Part shown: positions 31,669-39,511 of the stretch, one piece after another
Layout of the letters: each line of letters opens with the position of its first letter
Position numbering within the stretch: position 1 is the first letter of the stretch
Source: an uncultured Bacteroidales bacterium
GTDB taxonomy: Bacteria; Bacteroidota; Bacteroidia; Bacteroidales; P3
Reading direction: 5' to 3'
Assembly (NCBI GenBank): GCA_900317955.1
Contig: ONIP01000004.1
Coordinates: forward strand, 1-64,000
Length of the DNA: 64,000 bases
Translations under genes and position numbers: made by a program
The notes under the pieces: generated by a model
The model's input: only the letters and a program-made list of their open reading frames with translations
What the model was told of the DNA's origin: nothing
Database searches by the model: none

Positions 31669-33684
31669 TTACTTAGAGCCAGTGGGCGGTGCAGTAACAT
31701 CAGCACTAAAAGTTAAGTAGTGGTCGTCTACTCCGGCATTATTACTTGAATCACCTCTAATAAAATCCACTATTCCTTGTGTGCAGTGAACAGTACAACC
31801 TCCAGAGTTTCGTAAATCATAACCTGTTAATAGAAACATCTCACCATAATATTGAATAATATTTCCGTTGATTTCAAAATTATAACCTAACGTCAACGTT
31901 CTAAGATTCTTACAATTCTTAAACATAGCTCTTATATGTGTAACTTGCGTAGTGTTAAGATTGGAAAGATTAAGGGAAGTCAGATTATTGCACCCATTAA
32001 ACATATCTTGCGTATTCGTAAGAGAACCGTCGGTGGTTAATGAAGTGAGGTTTATAGAAGTTAGATTAGAGCAGCCCAAAAACATAGACTGCATAGTAGT
32101 TAAAGCAGGTGCATTGAGATTTGACGGAAGAGTCAGCGAAGACAACGCACCACATCGATAGAACATACTCCACATACTTTGAACATTAGAAATGTCGAAA
32201 GAAGAAATGTCGAGGGTTTGCAGAGACGAACATCCAGAGAACATAGCCTGCAAAGATGTCACACCAGCAGTATTTAGGGAAAGGACGTTGCCCGTGGTGT
32301 TAGCACCGCATTCGATAGTAGTTAGGCTACTGCAATTATAGAACATGTGATCCATCAGGGTCACGCGGTCTGTATTGAATGTTTCTGGAAGAACAATACG
32401 TTGAAGTGAAGAGCAAGAATAAAACAGATTGCCCATGTTGGTTACATGGTCAGTATAGAAAGTCTCAGGGAATTCAAGTTCGGTGATTTGATTGCACCCA
32501 CTAAACATCTGATAAATAGAAGTAGTGTTTTTAGTATTGAATTGCGAGCCGAAATCAATATCAGCCAGGGTCACCATGCCCATGAACATATCACTACAAT
32601 CGCTAGCGGCATAGATGCTGTCGGCAGCAGTGACAACAAAATAAGTATCCCCAGAGACATAGCCGTAGATGGGCGTGGACGAAGGACTATCATTTATCTG
32701 AAGTTCTGTAGCGTTATCGGGAGTTGTTGTGATGTTATACTCAAACTTTATTTTGGTAACAGTACTACCTGTCACAAAATTATTTTTCACACGCGAATTA
32801 AAAGTAGAACCAGAAACAAGTTTGGCAGGATTGGGACGGAGGTCTTTCACATTGATTGTGGTGGCAACGTAACTGCTGTGATCCAATGTGACATTATCGA
32901 ATTTCATTTTCTTATAGCCTTGTTCTGCTGTGACGGTGATGGTTATGTTGTCCCTATCAGAGAACTCAGGTACTACAATATCGAAAGATTTTGATTGTCC
33001 AGGCTCAAGGTTGACCAAGCGATAGTTAGTGTTCTGTTGTGACAGGACAACATATTTTTTGTTGGTTTGGACATTACTGATGGTGATTTTATTATCATCA
33101 TCATTGGTACCGATGGCAGCAGTGCCGGTGCCACTGAGATAAGTATTGTCAGCATCGATACGGATCTCTTTAATCCTCCTGTCTTCGGTAGCGTCGCTAG
33201 GGTTGTCGACGGTTACCCTTATCACAGAGCAGAGATTACTGAAACGCAGGGTATTGCCGCTTGCGATATAGGCACCCATGGGAATCTGAACCTTCTGGTA
33301 ATTGACACCCGCGACGCTGGTTGTGTTGTATATCTGACGTGAAGGAAGGGTTACCTGCACAGTGTTGTTAAGGATGTCGGAGCCTTCAGGGACGATGCTG
33401 GCAGGGTAGATGGCACGATAGCCATTGGTGCATGATACCACCTGGAGTTTGGCGACAGTGCGGTTGTTTGGTTCGACATCGGAAACTGGATAGGGAGCAT
33501 CGTTGACATAAATCATATCGGGATTGTTGCCAGATTCCCAACAAGGATAGTTTTGATCGTTGATGAAGACCTTGGAGGGTTGATTGATGACGGCAGAGAG
33601 TGTGACGGTGTCTTGATCTTTTTTGCATCCGGTCACGAATATTAAGGATGCTATAAATATGCAAAAGATTGAGGATTTTTTCAT
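31669..33684 (-). CDS. Fimbrillin-like lipoprotein with BspA/DUF285 repeat C-terminus
   Basis: A 671 aa lipoprotein with lipobox Cys20 followed by KKDQD, a typical surface-export signal. Residues about 25-290 are fimbrillin-like, with IPMGAYIASGNTLRFSNLCSVIRV replacing the PMYA...LCGV hallmark. From about 365 to 640 there are DUF285/BspA-type leucine-rich-like repeats: MFSGCNQITELEFPE, LFYSCSSLQRIVLPE, MFYNCSSLTTIE, MFSGCSSLQTLDISS and so on at 22-28 residue spacing. These repeats form elongated binding surfaces in adhesins. A small peptide gene lies 21 bp upstream. Ligand is unknown. Confidence 0.82.
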   Translation of the reverse strand: MKKSSIFCIFIASLIFVTGCKKDQDTVTLSAVINQPSKVFINDQNYPCWESGNNPDMIYVNDAPYPVSDVEPNNRTVAKLQVVSCTNGYRAIYPASIVPEGSDILNNTVQVTLPSRQIYNTTSVAGVNYQKVQIPMGAYIASGNTLRFSNLCSVIRVTVDNPSDATEDRRIKEIRIDADNTYLSGTGTAAIGTNDDDNKITISNVQTNKKYVVLSQQNTNYRLVNLEPGQSKSFDIVVPEFSDRDNITITVTAEQGYKKMKFDNVTLDHSSYVATTINVKDLRPNPAKLVSGSTFNSRVKNNFVTGSTVTKIKFEYNITTTPDNATELQINDSPSSTPIYGYVSGDTYFVVTAADSIYAASDCSDMFMGMVTLADIDFGSQFNTKNTTSIYQMFSGCNQITELEFPETFYTDHVTNMGNLFYSCSSLQRIVLPETFNTDRVTLMDHMFYNCSSLTTIECGANTTGNVLSLNTAGVTSLQAMFSGCSSLQTLDISSFDISNVQSMWSMFYRCGALSSLTLPSNLNAPALTTMQSMFLGCSNLTSINLTSLTTDGSLTNTQDMFNGCNNLTSLNLSNLNTTQVTHIRAMFKNCKNLRTLTLGYNFEINGNIIQYYGEMFLLTGYDLRNSGGCTVHCTQGIVDFIRGDSSNNAGVDDHYLTFSADVTAPPTGSK

Positions 33685-33705
33685 TTTTTTAGGTTGTTTA
33701 ATGTT

Positions 33706-33885
33706 TTAGATTTCGCTTCCTGTCCAAGATTGTTGTTCTTGTAATCGATATGTGCCGGGCTGCATCAAAGTGGGGTCTTCAGAATATTTTCCTATATTCG
33801 TCTCGGAGAGTTGAGAACCCACTTCTACAACAAAGGAGACAGATTTCACTGTAGGAACGATGTAATTGTTTTTTTGTTGTTTCAT
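33706..33885 (-). CDS. Small peptide of the VERGF type (divergent member)
   Basis: A 59 aa peptide: MKQQKNNYIVPTVKSVSFVV, then EVGSQLSETNIGKYSED and a Gln/Ser-rich tail ending WTGSEI. The Y-I-V-P-T-V-K-S-V-S-F-V-V-E-x-G core aligns with the three other peptides, though RGF is replaced by VGS. It has no signal peptide. It ends 21 bp before the DUF285 lipoprotein start, so the two form an operon. I chose the Met at 33885 because the relatives begin at this point; an extension to 33924 is possible. A TAATTTTG box at 34024-34031 may be its -7 element. Confidence 0.65.
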   Translation of the reverse strand: MKQQKNNYIVPTVKSVSFVVEVGSQLSETNIGKYSEDPTLMQPGTYRLQEQQSWTGSEI

Positions 33886-34210
33886 TTTCTTTTGTTTTTT
33901 GTCCCCAAAGTCCCAACAGGACATGTTCTATGATGAAAAGCATGGACTTTGTACATATTCCCAATCCCATTAAAGCACATGGCAATAGAGAGTTATGTAA
34001 TGCCTTTACTTTTTTTTCGAATGCAAAATTATATATTTTTTTTGAAACAGACAGATTTTAATAATATTCGTAAAAAAAAGGAAGGCCATGTTGGGGAGGT
34101 TGCTGGGTAATGGCTGAGGAGGCGGCACAATAAAAAGGGGGATGACACGTTAAAAAAGGGTGTTTGCAGGAGGGAAACGCCGCCTGCAACAGCAAAAAAA
34201 CGACAAGACG
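33886..34210. other. Divergent intergenic region
   Basis: No gene is supported. The left part is AT-rich leader and promoter of the peptide operon on the minus strand; from 34080 the composition becomes purine-rich on the plus strand and leads into the LD-carboxypeptidase gene. No repeat or strong hairpin is seen. Confidence 0.5.
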
Positions 34211-35125
34211 ATGAGTAGACCCCAATACCTGAAAGAGGGCGACCGGGTGGCGATAGCCGCTCCCGCCCGCAAGATAACGCCCGACGAACTGCTTCCGGCA
34301 GTAAAACTGCTGGAGAGCTGGGGCCTTGAGGTGGAACTGCCAGAGCACCTGTATGACAGCGACAACCAGTTTGCCGGCAGCGACAAGACCCGCGCCGAGG
34401 TGCTACAAAAGTTGTTGGACGACCCCGAGGTGCGCGCCATATTCTGCGCCCGAGGAGGGTACGGCACGGTGAGGATTATCGACGCATTGGATTGGAGCCG
34501 CTTTGCGCAGAGCCCGAAATGGATAGTGGGGTACAGCGATGTGACAGTACTGCACAGCCATATACATCGAAACACCGGCATAGAGACGCTGCATGCAACC
34601 ATGGCAATAGACATACCGGCCGACGCCACGGAGAAGCCCTACCGCTCGACGGTGTCGATGAAACAGGCGCTGTGGGGAGGGACGATGCAGTATCGCAGCC
34701 CCGCCCATGCTTTGAACCGCGACGGAGCTGCGGAAGGAGAGATAGTGGGAGGGAACCTCTCAATACTGTATAGCCTGTGCGGGTCGAGAAGCGACATCGA
34801 CACCGCAGGGAAAATCCTGTTTATAGAAGATTTGGACGAGTACCTATACCATATAGACCGGATGATGATGAATATGAAACGGAGCGGCCACCTGTCAAAC
34901 CTGGCAGGGCTGGTGGTGGGCAGGCTAAGCAATATGCACGACAATGCCGTGCCTTTTGGACGGACGGCAGAGGAAATAGTGCGGGAGGCGGTGGAGGAAT
35001 ACGACTATCCGGTCTGTTTCGATTTCCCAGCCGGACATATCGGGACCGACAACGTTGCGATAGTAATGGGACACCGCATAAGGCTTGAGGTAGATGGTGG
35101 CGGAGAGGTGCTTTTCATACCCTAA
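34211..35125 (+). CDS. LD-carboxypeptidase (S66 family)
   Basis: A 304 aa cytoplasmic serine peptidase of the LdcA/MccF family, which trims the terminal D-Ala from L,D-linked muropeptide tetrapeptides during cell-wall recycling. Seen in order: LKEGDRVAIAAPARKI at the N-terminus, the glycine-rich FCARGGYGTVRIIDALDW, the nucleophile segment GYSDVTVLHSHIH with Ser in the SDxT turn, EGEIVGGNLSILYSLCGS, the acid-region LFIEDLDEYLYHIDRMM and the C-terminal FPAGHIGTDNVAIVMGHRI with the catalytic His. I start at 34211; an upstream in-frame ATG at 34160 adds a low-complexity stretch. Confidence 0.9.
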   Translation: MSRPQYLKEGDRVAIAAPARKITPDELLPAVKLLESWGLEVELPEHLYDSDNQFAGSDKTRAEVLQKLLDDPEVRAIFCARGGYGTVRIIDALDWSRFAQSPKWIVGYSDVTVLHSHIHRNTGIETLHATMAIDIPADATEKPYRSTVSMKQALWGGTMQYRSPAHALNRDGAAEGEIVGGNLSILYSLCGSRSDIDTAGKILFIEDLDEYLYHIDRMMMNMKRSGHLSNLAGLVVGRLSNMHDNAVPFGRTAEEIVREAVEEYDYPVCFDFPAGHIGTDNVAIVMGHRIRLEVDGGGEVLFIP

Positions 35126-35151
35126 AAAAGACCTTCGGGAAGCAACATTTT

Positions 35152-35182
35152 TTTGTCAATCAAAAAAATAGTCGTATCTTTG
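35152..35182 (+). promoter_or_regulatory. Promoter of the polysaccharide deacetylase gene
   Basis: TTTG (35152-35155) and TATCTTTG (35175-35182) are separated by 19 bp, a full Bacteroidota promoter. The start codon follows 20 bp later, giving a short leader. Confidence 0.75.
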
Positions 35183-35201
35183 CATTTTCAAAGCAACAGG
35201 T

Positions 35202-36527
35202 ATGCTGCTGATATATGTTCCCAAATTGACCAACCGGACCGGCTACACAATCAATGTGGTCATGGGGAATATTTTGCAGACCGAGTTTGCCATTACCACC
35301 GACACCGAGACATTCAAGAACCATACAGGAGCAAGGTTGTGCTATGCACAGAAGCCTGTAGCGGGGAGCGACGCGCCGTTTGTGAAAGCGGCTAAACTGC
35401 TGTTCGAAACGACAATAGAGGAACAGGACTGCCTCTATTTTGAATATGAGGGACAACCGGCACTTTTCCCCGTATACGGAGGTGGGACGGCACTGCCTTT
35501 CGACCCTTTTGCAGCAATCTTTTATATGCTTTCGCGCTATGAGGAGTACCTCCCACACAGGAAAGACGCCCACGGAAGGTTTATGGCCCAGGAGTGCCTG
35601 GCCTACAAGAGGGGCTTTCTGCAAAAGGCCGTGGTAGACAGATGGGCGTTGATGGTTCGCGACATGCTGCAACGGCACTATCCCGAACTGGGATTCAGGA
35701 GCAGGGCTTTTGCTTTTGAACAAACGGTGGACATAGACGCCGCCTATTGCTACCTGTACAAGGGGACTTTCAGAACGGTGATGGGGCTGCTGCGCGACGG
35801 CCTGCACCGACACGACCCCGAGGAGGTGAAGCACCGGATAAGGGTGCTGAAGGGAAAGGAGCACGACCCATACGACACGTTTGACTATATACTGGAGACC
35901 AGCCAGAAATACGGCTGCCGGAACACGTTGATATTCTTCCCATTGATGGGGGACTATGGCATATATGACAAACCGGCATCGCCACACCACAACGAGTTCA
36001 GACAGTTGCTGCAACATCTGTCGGACTATTCCAAAGTGGGGATTCACGGTTCGTACTATTCGGCCGAGGAGCCAGTGCGCATGGAGCGGGAGATAGAACG
36101 GCTGTCGGACATATTGCACCGCCACATCGTGCGGAACAGATTCCACTTTCTGCGTTTCAACCTGCCGGAAGCCTACAGGACACTTGCGCGGTTGGGAATA
36201 GCGCACGACTACTCGATGGGGTTTGCCGATGTGCCGGGGTTCAGGTGCGGGACATGCACGGCGGTGCCGTTCTTTGACCTGAACAGCGACCAGGAGAGCC
36301 CGTTGAGCATGCACCCCTTTGCGGCGATGGACACCACTTTCCACACCCACATGGGACTGAACACCGAGGAGACCAAGGGAGAGATGAGGAAGCTGGTGGA
36401 CGAGGTGCGCGCAGTGGGCGGGACGTTCAGCTGCATATTCCACAACCAGAACCTGTGCGAGGATTTTGACTGGAAGGGATGGCGGACGGTGTACGAGGAT
36501 TTGCTTGCCTACGCTACAGGAAACTAA
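35202..36527 (+). CDS. Polysaccharide deacetylase family protein
   Basis: A 441 aa protein. The N-terminal 150 residues match a Bacteroidota-specific domain that precedes NodB-like domains (FDPFAAIFYMLSRYEEYLPHRKDAHGRF). The C-terminal part has a degenerate NodB-type barrel: FEQTVDIDAAYCYL supplies the Asp pair, VGIHGSYYSA the His motif and RNRFHFLRFNLPEAYRTLARLGIAHDYSMGFADVPGFRCGT the later strands. FHNQNL may carry the last His. It probably acts on a cell-envelope glycan, but one of the usual His-x3-His ligands is not obvious, so activity is unproven. The kdsC-like gene follows 35 bp later. Confidence 0.8.
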   Translation: MLLIYVPKLTNRTGYTINVVMGNILQTEFAITTDTETFKNHTGARLCYAQKPVAGSDAPFVKAAKLLFETTIEEQDCLYFEYEGQPALFPVYGGGTALPFDPFAAIFYMLSRYEEYLPHRKDAHGRFMAQECLAYKRGFLQKAVVDRWALMVRDMLQRHYPELGFRSRAFAFEQTVDIDAAYCYLYKGTFRTVMGLLRDGLHRHDPEEVKHRIRVLKGKEHDPYDTFDYILETSQKYGCRNTLIFFPLMGDYGIYDKPASPHHNEFRQLLQHLSDYSKVGIHGSYYSAEEPVRMEREIERLSDILHRHIVRNRFHFLRFNLPEAYRTLARLGIAHDYSMGFADVPGFRCGTCTAVPFFDLNSDQESPLSMHPFAAMDTTFHTHMGLNTEETKGEMRKLVDEVRAVGGTFSCIFHNQNLCEDFDWKGWRTVYEDLLAYATGN

Positions 36528-36562
36528 TACACTACATACCAGCATACAAGACTAAACAGAAC

Positions 36563-37099
36563 ATGATTAATTACAAGGAGAAACTGCACGAAATAAGAGC
36601 CTTTGTGTTCGACTTTGACGGCGTGATGACCGACGGGAGCGTCTGGACATACGCAGACCGCGAGACAGTGCGCTGCGGAAACATAAAGGATGGATTTGCA
36701 ATACAATATGCAGTGAAAAGAGGATATATCATCGCCTTGATATCGGGGGCGACATCGTTGAGCATTGACCACCGGATGGCCGCGTTGGGGGTGACCCAGT
36801 GCCACACGGGCTGCGCCAACAAGATGGATACCTACAGAAGGTTCCTGAAAGAGAACGGATTGAGCGAGGAGCAGGTGGTGTGCATGGGCGACGATATACC
36901 AGACTATGAAATCATGAGCCACTGCGGAGTGGCCGCCTGCCCAGCCGACGCGGCGACAGAGATTAAGGAAATCAGCGACTATATATCGCTGTATGGCGGT
37001 GGGAAAGGTTGCGTGAGAGACATTATAGAGCAGGTGATGCGGCTGCAAGGGAAATGGTTTGACCCCAAAGTGTCCAACCACGAGGCATTGAAATGGTGA
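36563..37099 (+). CDS. kdsC: KDO-8-phosphate phosphatase (KdsC-type HAD)
   Basis: A 178 aa HAD phosphatase without a cap domain. Motif I is FVFDFDGVMTDGSVW with catalytic Asp17 and Asp19, motif II ALISGATS, motif III Lys in HTGCANKMD and motif IV GDDIPDYEIMSHCGVAACPADA. This is the KdsC pattern; the enzyme makes 3-deoxy-D-manno-octulosonate for the lipopolysaccharide core. The start at 36563 removes an overlap with the preceding gene and gives the family-typical N-terminus. Confidence 0.9.
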   Translation: MINYKEKLHEIRAFVFDFDGVMTDGSVWTYADRETVRCGNIKDGFAIQYAVKRGYIIALISGATSLSIDHRMAALGVTQCHTGCANKMDTYRRFLKENGLSEEQVVCMGDDIPDYEIMSHCGVAACPADAATEIKEISDYISLYGGGKGCVRDIIEQVMRLQGKWFDPKVSNHEALKW

Positions 37100-37263
37100 A
37101 AGGCAGATGCCCTGAGCGGAATGCGCGGAGAGGATGTAGCTGTGGACCGAAAGACTGGCAGGAATGGACGCCGGGGAGCCTGAGACAGAGGGGTACGAGA
37201 CAGAAAAGTTGATAATGAGAATATAACTAAACACAAAAGCTTATCGAAAGAAGGATATTATTA

Positions 37264-38154
37264 TTGCTGTTGGCACTGGCCTTTGCCCCGGTATGGGCTC
37301 AGAACGACACAGAAACAGAGAATGCACAACCGGAACTGAAACCGCAAGGGACGGTTATGCGGGGAACTTACTATGCCGACAAGTTCGTTGGCCGGAAGAC
37401 CTCGAACGGAGAGATTTTCCGCCAGAACCAGTACACGGCAGCCCATAAGTCGATACCTCTGGGGACATACCTGTTGGTTACAAACCCCGCCACAAGTCTC
37501 ACGATAGTGGTGCGGGTGAACGACCGTTGCCCGAAACGGGGAATACTGGACTTGACAAAGCTTGCAGCCAACTCGTTGGGAATAAGGGGATCGGGAAAGG
37601 TTATCGTGACGGCACTGGACGCCGAGACGGGGTATGCCATCTGGGTGAACCAGGATACGCTTGCCATGAGTGCGGAAGAGTATTACGCTTTTCGCGACAG
37701 GAGCCGGAACAAGAGGATTTCGCCCTATCCCATCTCCCCTACCGACCGTAAGGAACAGGCAGCGCAAAAGGCTGCCAAACCCGTTGTAACCCCCAAGAAG
37801 AAGGCCGTGGAGAAGTCCGCAAAAAGTGTGGAGCCAGAACCGATAGACACGCTGCCGCCGCCGTTGCCGGATCCTGAGCCGCAACCGGCAGTGCCCAAGA
37901 GTTCGAAGAACGAGATAAAGGGGCCGCTTTATGACATAGAATTGTGCATAGTGAATACCCAGATGGCCGCTCAAAGGGAGGCGAGCCGTCTGCCTAAAGA
38001 CTTGCAAGAAAAGGCTTTGTTCAGACGGAACCAATTGAACAACCAGGTGCACGTAATTCTTTCGCTTGCCGACACAAGGAGCCACGCAGTGAGGACGCAG
38101 GCGATGCTGATAGAAGAGTATCCGGAGAGCTGTCTGATACCGCACGAAAAATAG
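37264..38154 (+). CDS. RlpA-like double-psi beta-barrel protein
   Basis: About 296 aa, exported. The RlpA domain (residues about 30-125) reads GTYYADKFVGRKTSNGEIFRQNQYTAAHKSIPLGTYLLVTN and VVRVNDRCPKRGILDLTKLAANSLGI, with the usual Asp. A Pro-rich linker and a C-terminal SPOR-like segment follow. RlpA-family proteins cut or bind denuded glycans at the septum. The 5' end is odd: no in-frame ATG or GTG exists between the stop at 37228-37230 and the domain. TTG at 37264 gives a truncated signal sequence, while an upstream Arg-Arg stretch would complete it. Confidence 0.75.
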   Translation: MLLALAFAPVWAQNDTETENAQPELKPQGTVMRGTYYADKFVGRKTSNGEIFRQNQYTAAHKSIPLGTYLLVTNPATSLTIVVRVNDRCPKRGILDLTKLAANSLGIRGSGKVIVTALDAETGYAIWVNQDTLAMSAEEYYAFRDRSRNKRISPYPISPTDRKEQAAQKAAKPVVTPKKKAVEKSAKSVEPEPIDTLPPPLPDPEPQPAVPKSSKNEIKGPLYDIELCIVNTQMAAQREASRLPKDLQEKALFRRNQLNNQVHVILSLADTRSHAVRTQAMLIEEYPESCLIPHEK

Positions 38155-38264
38155 CAGAAAAAAGGCAAGGGGCAAAGGGTGCGCTTAAGCACTGAGGATT
38201 AGTCAGACAGGGACGGGAAAAAGGTCGAAAAAAAAGAAAAAAAGAAAAAAATACAAAAAAAAAC

Positions 38265-38294
38265 ATTGCATGTGAATAATTATTGTTATCTTTG
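38265..38294 (+). promoter_or_regulatory. Promoter of the porP gene
   Basis: TTG (38265-38267) and TATCTTTG (38287-38294) are spaced by 19 bp. Transcription would begin about 85 bp before the PorP/SprF start codon. Confidence 0.65.
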
Positions 38295-38384
38295 CAAGTC
38301 AAAATCTGAATTGTTTTTTCGCAAAAAAAGCAGCTCAGAATAGCGCATATATAAAAGAATATTAAATAGATACATGATACTAAA

Positions 38385-39380
38385 ATGAGTGCTCGCATGA
38401 AAATCAAACTAAGTAATAAACTGTCACTTTTGTTGATAGCCTTGGGATTTTCATGTGTTGCCATGGCCCAGCAGGAGCCCCAATTCTCACAATACATGTT
38501 CAACAGGTTGTCGTACAATCCCGGTTATGCAGGCAGTTCAGGCTCCATCTGCGCTGCGGCGATGTACAGACAGCAATGGATGGGATTGAAACTTGACGCC
38601 CCCACAGGTGGACAGAATGCCGGTTCGGTGCCGACAGACATTCTTTTCACGTTTGATATGCCCGTCCGTTTCCTGCATGGCGGTCTTGGACTTAATGTGG
38701 TTTCCGACAAGATAGGTTACCGCAACAATACGATGGTCTCACTGGACTATGCATTCCGCATGTTCTGGGGCGAGGGAAACCTGTCCGCCGGTGTTGAAGT
38801 GACCCTTAACAGCAGCAAACTGGACAAGTCCGGACTGATAGGAAACGACCCGAACGACCCCGCCCTCTCCCATTTAGGAGAATCGGCATCGTTGATTGAC
38901 GGTTCGGTAGGATTGTACTATCAGGTTCCCGGCAAGTACTATTTAGGATTGTCGGTGAAGAACCTGCTTGGAGCCCACAGTGACGAGATACTATTTACGA
39001 ACGCCCGTACATTGTATATAATGGGCGGATACGACTATGTTCCTGCTTCCGCGCCTTCGCTGCGCATCAAACCTTCGGCGATGATTAGAACCGCCAATTT
39101 CAGTATTTTCCAAGCCGATGTATCATGCTTGGTAGACTATCGCAATGCATTCTGGGGCGGCCTTGGCTACCGTGTGCAGGACGCTATCTACATTTTGACC
39201 GGCGTACATTGGAAAAATGTGCGCGTCGGCCTCTCCTATGACTTGACCACCAGCCGTTTGGGTACCTACAAACCAGGACGCAGCATTGGTTCGGTGGAGT
39301 TGTATCTTAAATACTGCTTCAAGGTGTCTGTGCCGCGCAAACCCAACACCGTATACGGCAACACCATCTATCTGGATTGA
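38385..39380 (+). CDS. porP: T9SS outer-membrane protein PorP/SprF family
   Basis: A 331 aa outer-membrane barrel with a signal peptide (LSLLLIALGFSCVAMAQ) and the family hallmark QEPQFSQYMFNRLSYNPGYAGSSGSICAAAMYRQQW, followed by alternating beta strands and the end SIGSVELYLKYCFKV. PorP/SprF proteins anchor T9SS substrates or components at the outer membrane. It lies 131 bp upstream of gldK and begins the T9SS cluster. It has its own promoter; whether transcription continues into gldK cannot be seen, as no terminator hairpin is evident between them. Confidence 0.93.
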   Translation: MSARMKIKLSNKLSLLLIALGFSCVAMAQQEPQFSQYMFNRLSYNPGYAGSSGSICAAAMYRQQWMGLKLDAPTGGQNAGSVPTDILFTFDMPVRFLHGGLGLNVVSDKIGYRNNTMVSLDYAFRMFWGEGNLSAGVEVTLNSSKLDKSGLIGNDPNDPALSHLGESASLIDGSVGLYYQVPGKYYLGLSVKNLLGAHSDEILFTNARTLYIMGGYDYVPASAPSLRIKPSAMIRTANFSIFQADVSCLVDYRNAFWGGLGYRVQDAIYILTGVHWKNVRVGLSYDLTTSRLGTYKPGRSIGSVELYLKYCFKVSVPRKPNTVYGNTIYLD

Positions 39381-39511
39381 TAACTATAAAACGTAAAAAT
39401 ACCTAAAAAACGAAACTTTTTAGCCGAAACAACGTATAAAGGGGGACAGGCAAAAGCTGTAACCCAAAAGAACAGAGACACAAAAAAGAATAAATAAAAA
39501 AAGTATACAAT

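Noticed and set aside
35160-36545. Minus-strand frame of 461 aa opposite the deacetylase gene
   Set aside because: The plus-strand gene has a perfect promoter and deacetylase motifs; the opposite frame is rich in His, Val and Pro without domains.
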